A stretch of DNA of 64,000 bases from Kappaphycus alvarezii (taxonomy: Eukaryota > Rhodophyta > Florideophyceae > Gigartinales > Solieriaceae). Below are positions 61,464 through 64,000 of the stretch, one piece after another. A program made the translations under genes and the position numbers. The notes under the pieces were generated by a model. It was not told the DNA's origin. It made no database searches and saw only the letters and a list, made by a program, of their open reading frames with translations. Numbering within the stretch: position 1 is the stretch's first letter; every line of letters begins with the position of its first letter. The stretch lies in the NCBI GenBank assembly GCA_002205965.3, contig NADL03000517.1, positions 1,736,001-1,800,000 of the forward strand. The letters are read 5' to 3'.

Positions 61464-64000
61464 ATAAGCGTACAATACAGTAGTCAGTTGCACACCGAAG
61501 AGGACATGCCTCTCTCTTTTCCAGTCCCCGTAACTTGGCGGTAGGCACTGTTCTGAACGGTAAAAAGTTACCAGACCATACCGAGGGAGGATTCGCTCGG
61601 TCAACTAAGGATAATGGATGCTCTCAAGAATGTTGCACAGGATGTCGAGGAGTTTCTGGCTAAGGCGAAGAAGGTCGCCAAGGGAATTTCGATAGCAGAG
61701 GTGGGGATCGAAGGGGCCTTTGTAAGGGCCTATGCTAAGGTCGCTCGACGTTGCCGAGACGACAAGGATCTAGGTCTCACTCAGCATCCCTACCCGAGTG
61801 GTCCTTGGATGGCCGCATTCGATGGAGGTTTTTTCGAGCACCGTGAATGGCCACTGCGAAAGGGGATGGAGTCCCATTCTAGCCTTCGTGGTGTGTTTGA
61901 GTACGAGGCCAACCACATTAAAGACGCAGGATGTTGGATGTATTTTCATGAGGTGGCTTTGGCGATGAGGGGCGACGCCGCCGCAAAGGATTACTAGGAA
62001 GCTAAGCTTTATGAATTATGGGCAGAGATTTCTATCCGTTATGGGTTGCGCGTGACGGGTCTGCGCTGTGAGTTTTATCAATTGGCAGGTAGGGATCCGG
62101 CATATGCAAAGTTGATCATTCCCACTCTCGAACAGAGTTCTTCAGTCGCTCTTGCCAACAATCTGGTGGAACAGATGGAGAAATTGGACGCTCACTTCAC
62201 CAATCAACTTATGAAAGCGGTTGCTACCCTAGGCGCCCAAAATGCAACCAAGCGTGCAGGAGGCAGCAGTAAGGGGGATGCCCCCGCGAAGAAGTAGGTC
62301 GACGGGGAAACGGGCGCCATGGTATTCGACACAGAAGAGAGTCGATGCCTGGCTCCTCCTGAGTTGTTCGGAATTTCTTTGTCGTGCAATCCAGTTTGGG
62401 ATGTTCGACGCCCCGGACAATCGGTTCATCCCCGGGGAGGGCAAGGAGCTCGGAGAAATCCCGCAGACGGAGGCGGACCGTGCGTTTGCCTTCGCGGATC
62501 TCAAGGAGGGTGTCGAAATGGGAATATATCGCGAAGTGTCGGAGGCTCACGCTCATCTTGCCAAGGAGAAGGGAGCAGTGATTTCTTCGGCCTTCAATGT
62601 TTAGACCGAGATAGAAGAGGGATTAAAGGGCCGATTTGTCATCAAACTCAGTGTGCAGTCGAAACATTGGAGGAAGGCTTCGGTCAGGATGGAAAAACTC
62701 CCGGAATTCGCCTTCACAGTTCAGCAAGGGGACCCTTTCCTTTCTTTCGACATCAAGAAGGGTTATCGACACCTGAGGTTACATCCCTGTATGCGGGACT
62801 ATTTTATGTTTCACTGCGGGGGACGATACTTCCAGTGCATAGCTCTCCCTTTTGGCTGGGGTCCGTCGGCTCTGTGGTTCACAAGGCTCATGTCCCCGTT
62901 TGTTTAGGAGCTTCGGCGATACGGCTATCGAGTGTTGACTTGTCTAGACGTCTTCTTGCCGGCCCCTTTGCCTTATGGAGAGATGGCTGCTATGGATCAT
63001 TGCCGGAAGGCTCTTCTCCGGATAGAACGACTCATGGCCACTCTTGGGCTGTTCCGACAGAAGGACAAGGGGGAGTGGGTCGGTTCTACAACCGTAAAGC
63101 ATCTTGGGGTGGTCGTGGACTCTATGGACATGAAGTTTTACGTGAGTCCTCGGAGGGTACGAAAGGTAAAGGCGCCAGCCGGCCGATTACTGAAGGAGGT
63201 ACGGATTGGACGCTGTTACGTCGCCAAGAAAGCTCTCTGGGCCTTCTGCAGGGTATGCGTGTCCTTTACTCTGCCAATGACATGGGCACGTTTTTATTTT
63301 CGTACCATCTATTGGAATCTTTCTTCGAGGCATACCGACGATCGTGGTCGCTGCCGTCTCTCCCACCAAAGCATCCGGGATGTTGTGTTCTGGCATCGGT
63401 TGACGGGCAAGTTGCTAGATGGTCGACTGATTCACCCATTTACACCAAGCATCTCCATGCACACTGATGCGGCGGATGTCGGATATGGCGGTACGATACA
63501 CAGCAGAGACATGAGTCCCGGCGTCAAGGGAGAGTATATGGCCCAAGGCACCTGGAATTGGCGGGACCGTGTCCAGTCCATCACGTTGCGGGAATTGAAA
63601 GCAGTTCGCCTACTGCTCATTGGTCCTCTAGGTCGCAAGGTTGCCTCTTCAGCCTGTCGAGATCTTCTCGCGCACACAGACACCCAACCAGTTGCATACG
63701 TCGCTAACAGCTTTGTGTCGGCAAGTCGACCGATGATGAGGGAACTCCGCCGGCTCAAGCTTGTCATTGACAAACTAGGCGTTCGAGTCAAGGCGGAGTG
63801 GCTGCCTTCTCTGGCAAACAAGTACGCAGATGCGTTATCGCGACGGTTTCCCCGTGGAGACCTCCAGATACGTCAGCAGCTTCGGCGTTCCGTGATGGCT
63901 GGTCCGCGAGCCCCACAAGACGTCTTTAAGTACCGGCCGCTCGGCGAACAACCAGTGTTTCTCCGGAGCCACGCATTAGAGGAATTGGCATCTCGATGGG
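61464..64000 (+). mobile_element. DIRS-like retroelement, broken, cut by the window end
   Basis: Plus strand. A gag-like region (61614-62297) includes YPSGPWMAAFDGGFFEHREW and LRCEFYQLAGRDPAYAKL. The reverse transcriptase (about 62580-63100) has LSFDIKKGYRHLRLHP, FQCIALPFGWGPSALWF and KHLGVVVDSMDMKFYV; the RNase H-like part (about 63460-63850) has MHTDAADVGYGGTIH, ITLRELKAVRLLL and WLPSLANKYADALSRRF. LPFGWGPSALWF and the LRELKA/ADALSR spacing are typical of DIRS-type rather than copia or gypsy RTs. A tyrosine recombinase, the defining DIRS enzyme, would lie beyond 64000. A few breaks. The left end abuts the 3' LTR of the young copia, which may have landed in or beside it. Confidence 0.65.

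Overview
The window looks like a repeat-rich piece of a eukaryotic nuclear genome with few, apparently intronless host genes. It is probably from an alga, and a red macroalga fits best. The reasons are a GARP-type Myb factor with a SHLQKH signature, an ERGIC_N/thioredoxin fusion of the plant and algal PDI-C kind, uninterrupted host reading frames, and a genome filled with Ty1/copia, Ty3/gypsy, DIRS-like, RLE-type LINE and Harbinger elements. The organism call is inference; a stramenopile cannot be excluded.

Layout. 1-742: edge palindrome and a 5'-truncated LINE 3' end. 951-16574: a three-level nest. A minus-strand copia element carries a second copia (1147-6199) inside its 3' LTR and a plus-strand chromodomain gypsy element (8541-13873) inside its integrase region. 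17.7-18.6 kb: a broken DDE_Tnp_4 transposase. 19.0-25.0 kb: an old gypsy element with a ~1 kb foreign insert. 25.5-34.9 kb: an AT-rich graveyard holding a hAT-like transposase, a pogo-like DDE fragment, an LTR-less copia fossil and a LINE fragment. 35.8-38.3 kb: a PIF/Harbinger element with a convergent Myb/SANT-like protein and transposase. 39.7-49.2 kb: the host gene island, with a MutL homolog (MLH3/PMS-like, one frame change), a Pro-rich single-pass membrane protein, a GARP transcription factor, and a short PDI-C-like protein flanked by a duplicated segment. 49.9-55.1 kb: two head-to-head LINEs with restriction-like endonuclease domains. 55.3-61.5 kb: a copia element with nearly identical LTRs. 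61.5-64.0 kb: a DIRS-like element cut by the window edge.

The host genes do not form an operon or an obvious pathway: DNA repair, transcription, secretory redox folding and a surface protein. The repeats tell the more coherent story. All three copia elements with a readable 5' LTR edge carry the same 13-nt primer-binding motif, complementary to the anticodon arm of initiator tRNA-Met (half-tRNA priming, as in Drosophila copia). The nesting order and the LTR divergences of the two nested copia elements disagree. Chromatin-reader-like domains (chromo, Tudor-like) follow the integrase in more than one LTR family.

No tRNA, rRNA or CRISPR array was recognised. Identity values are hand counts from the sequence.
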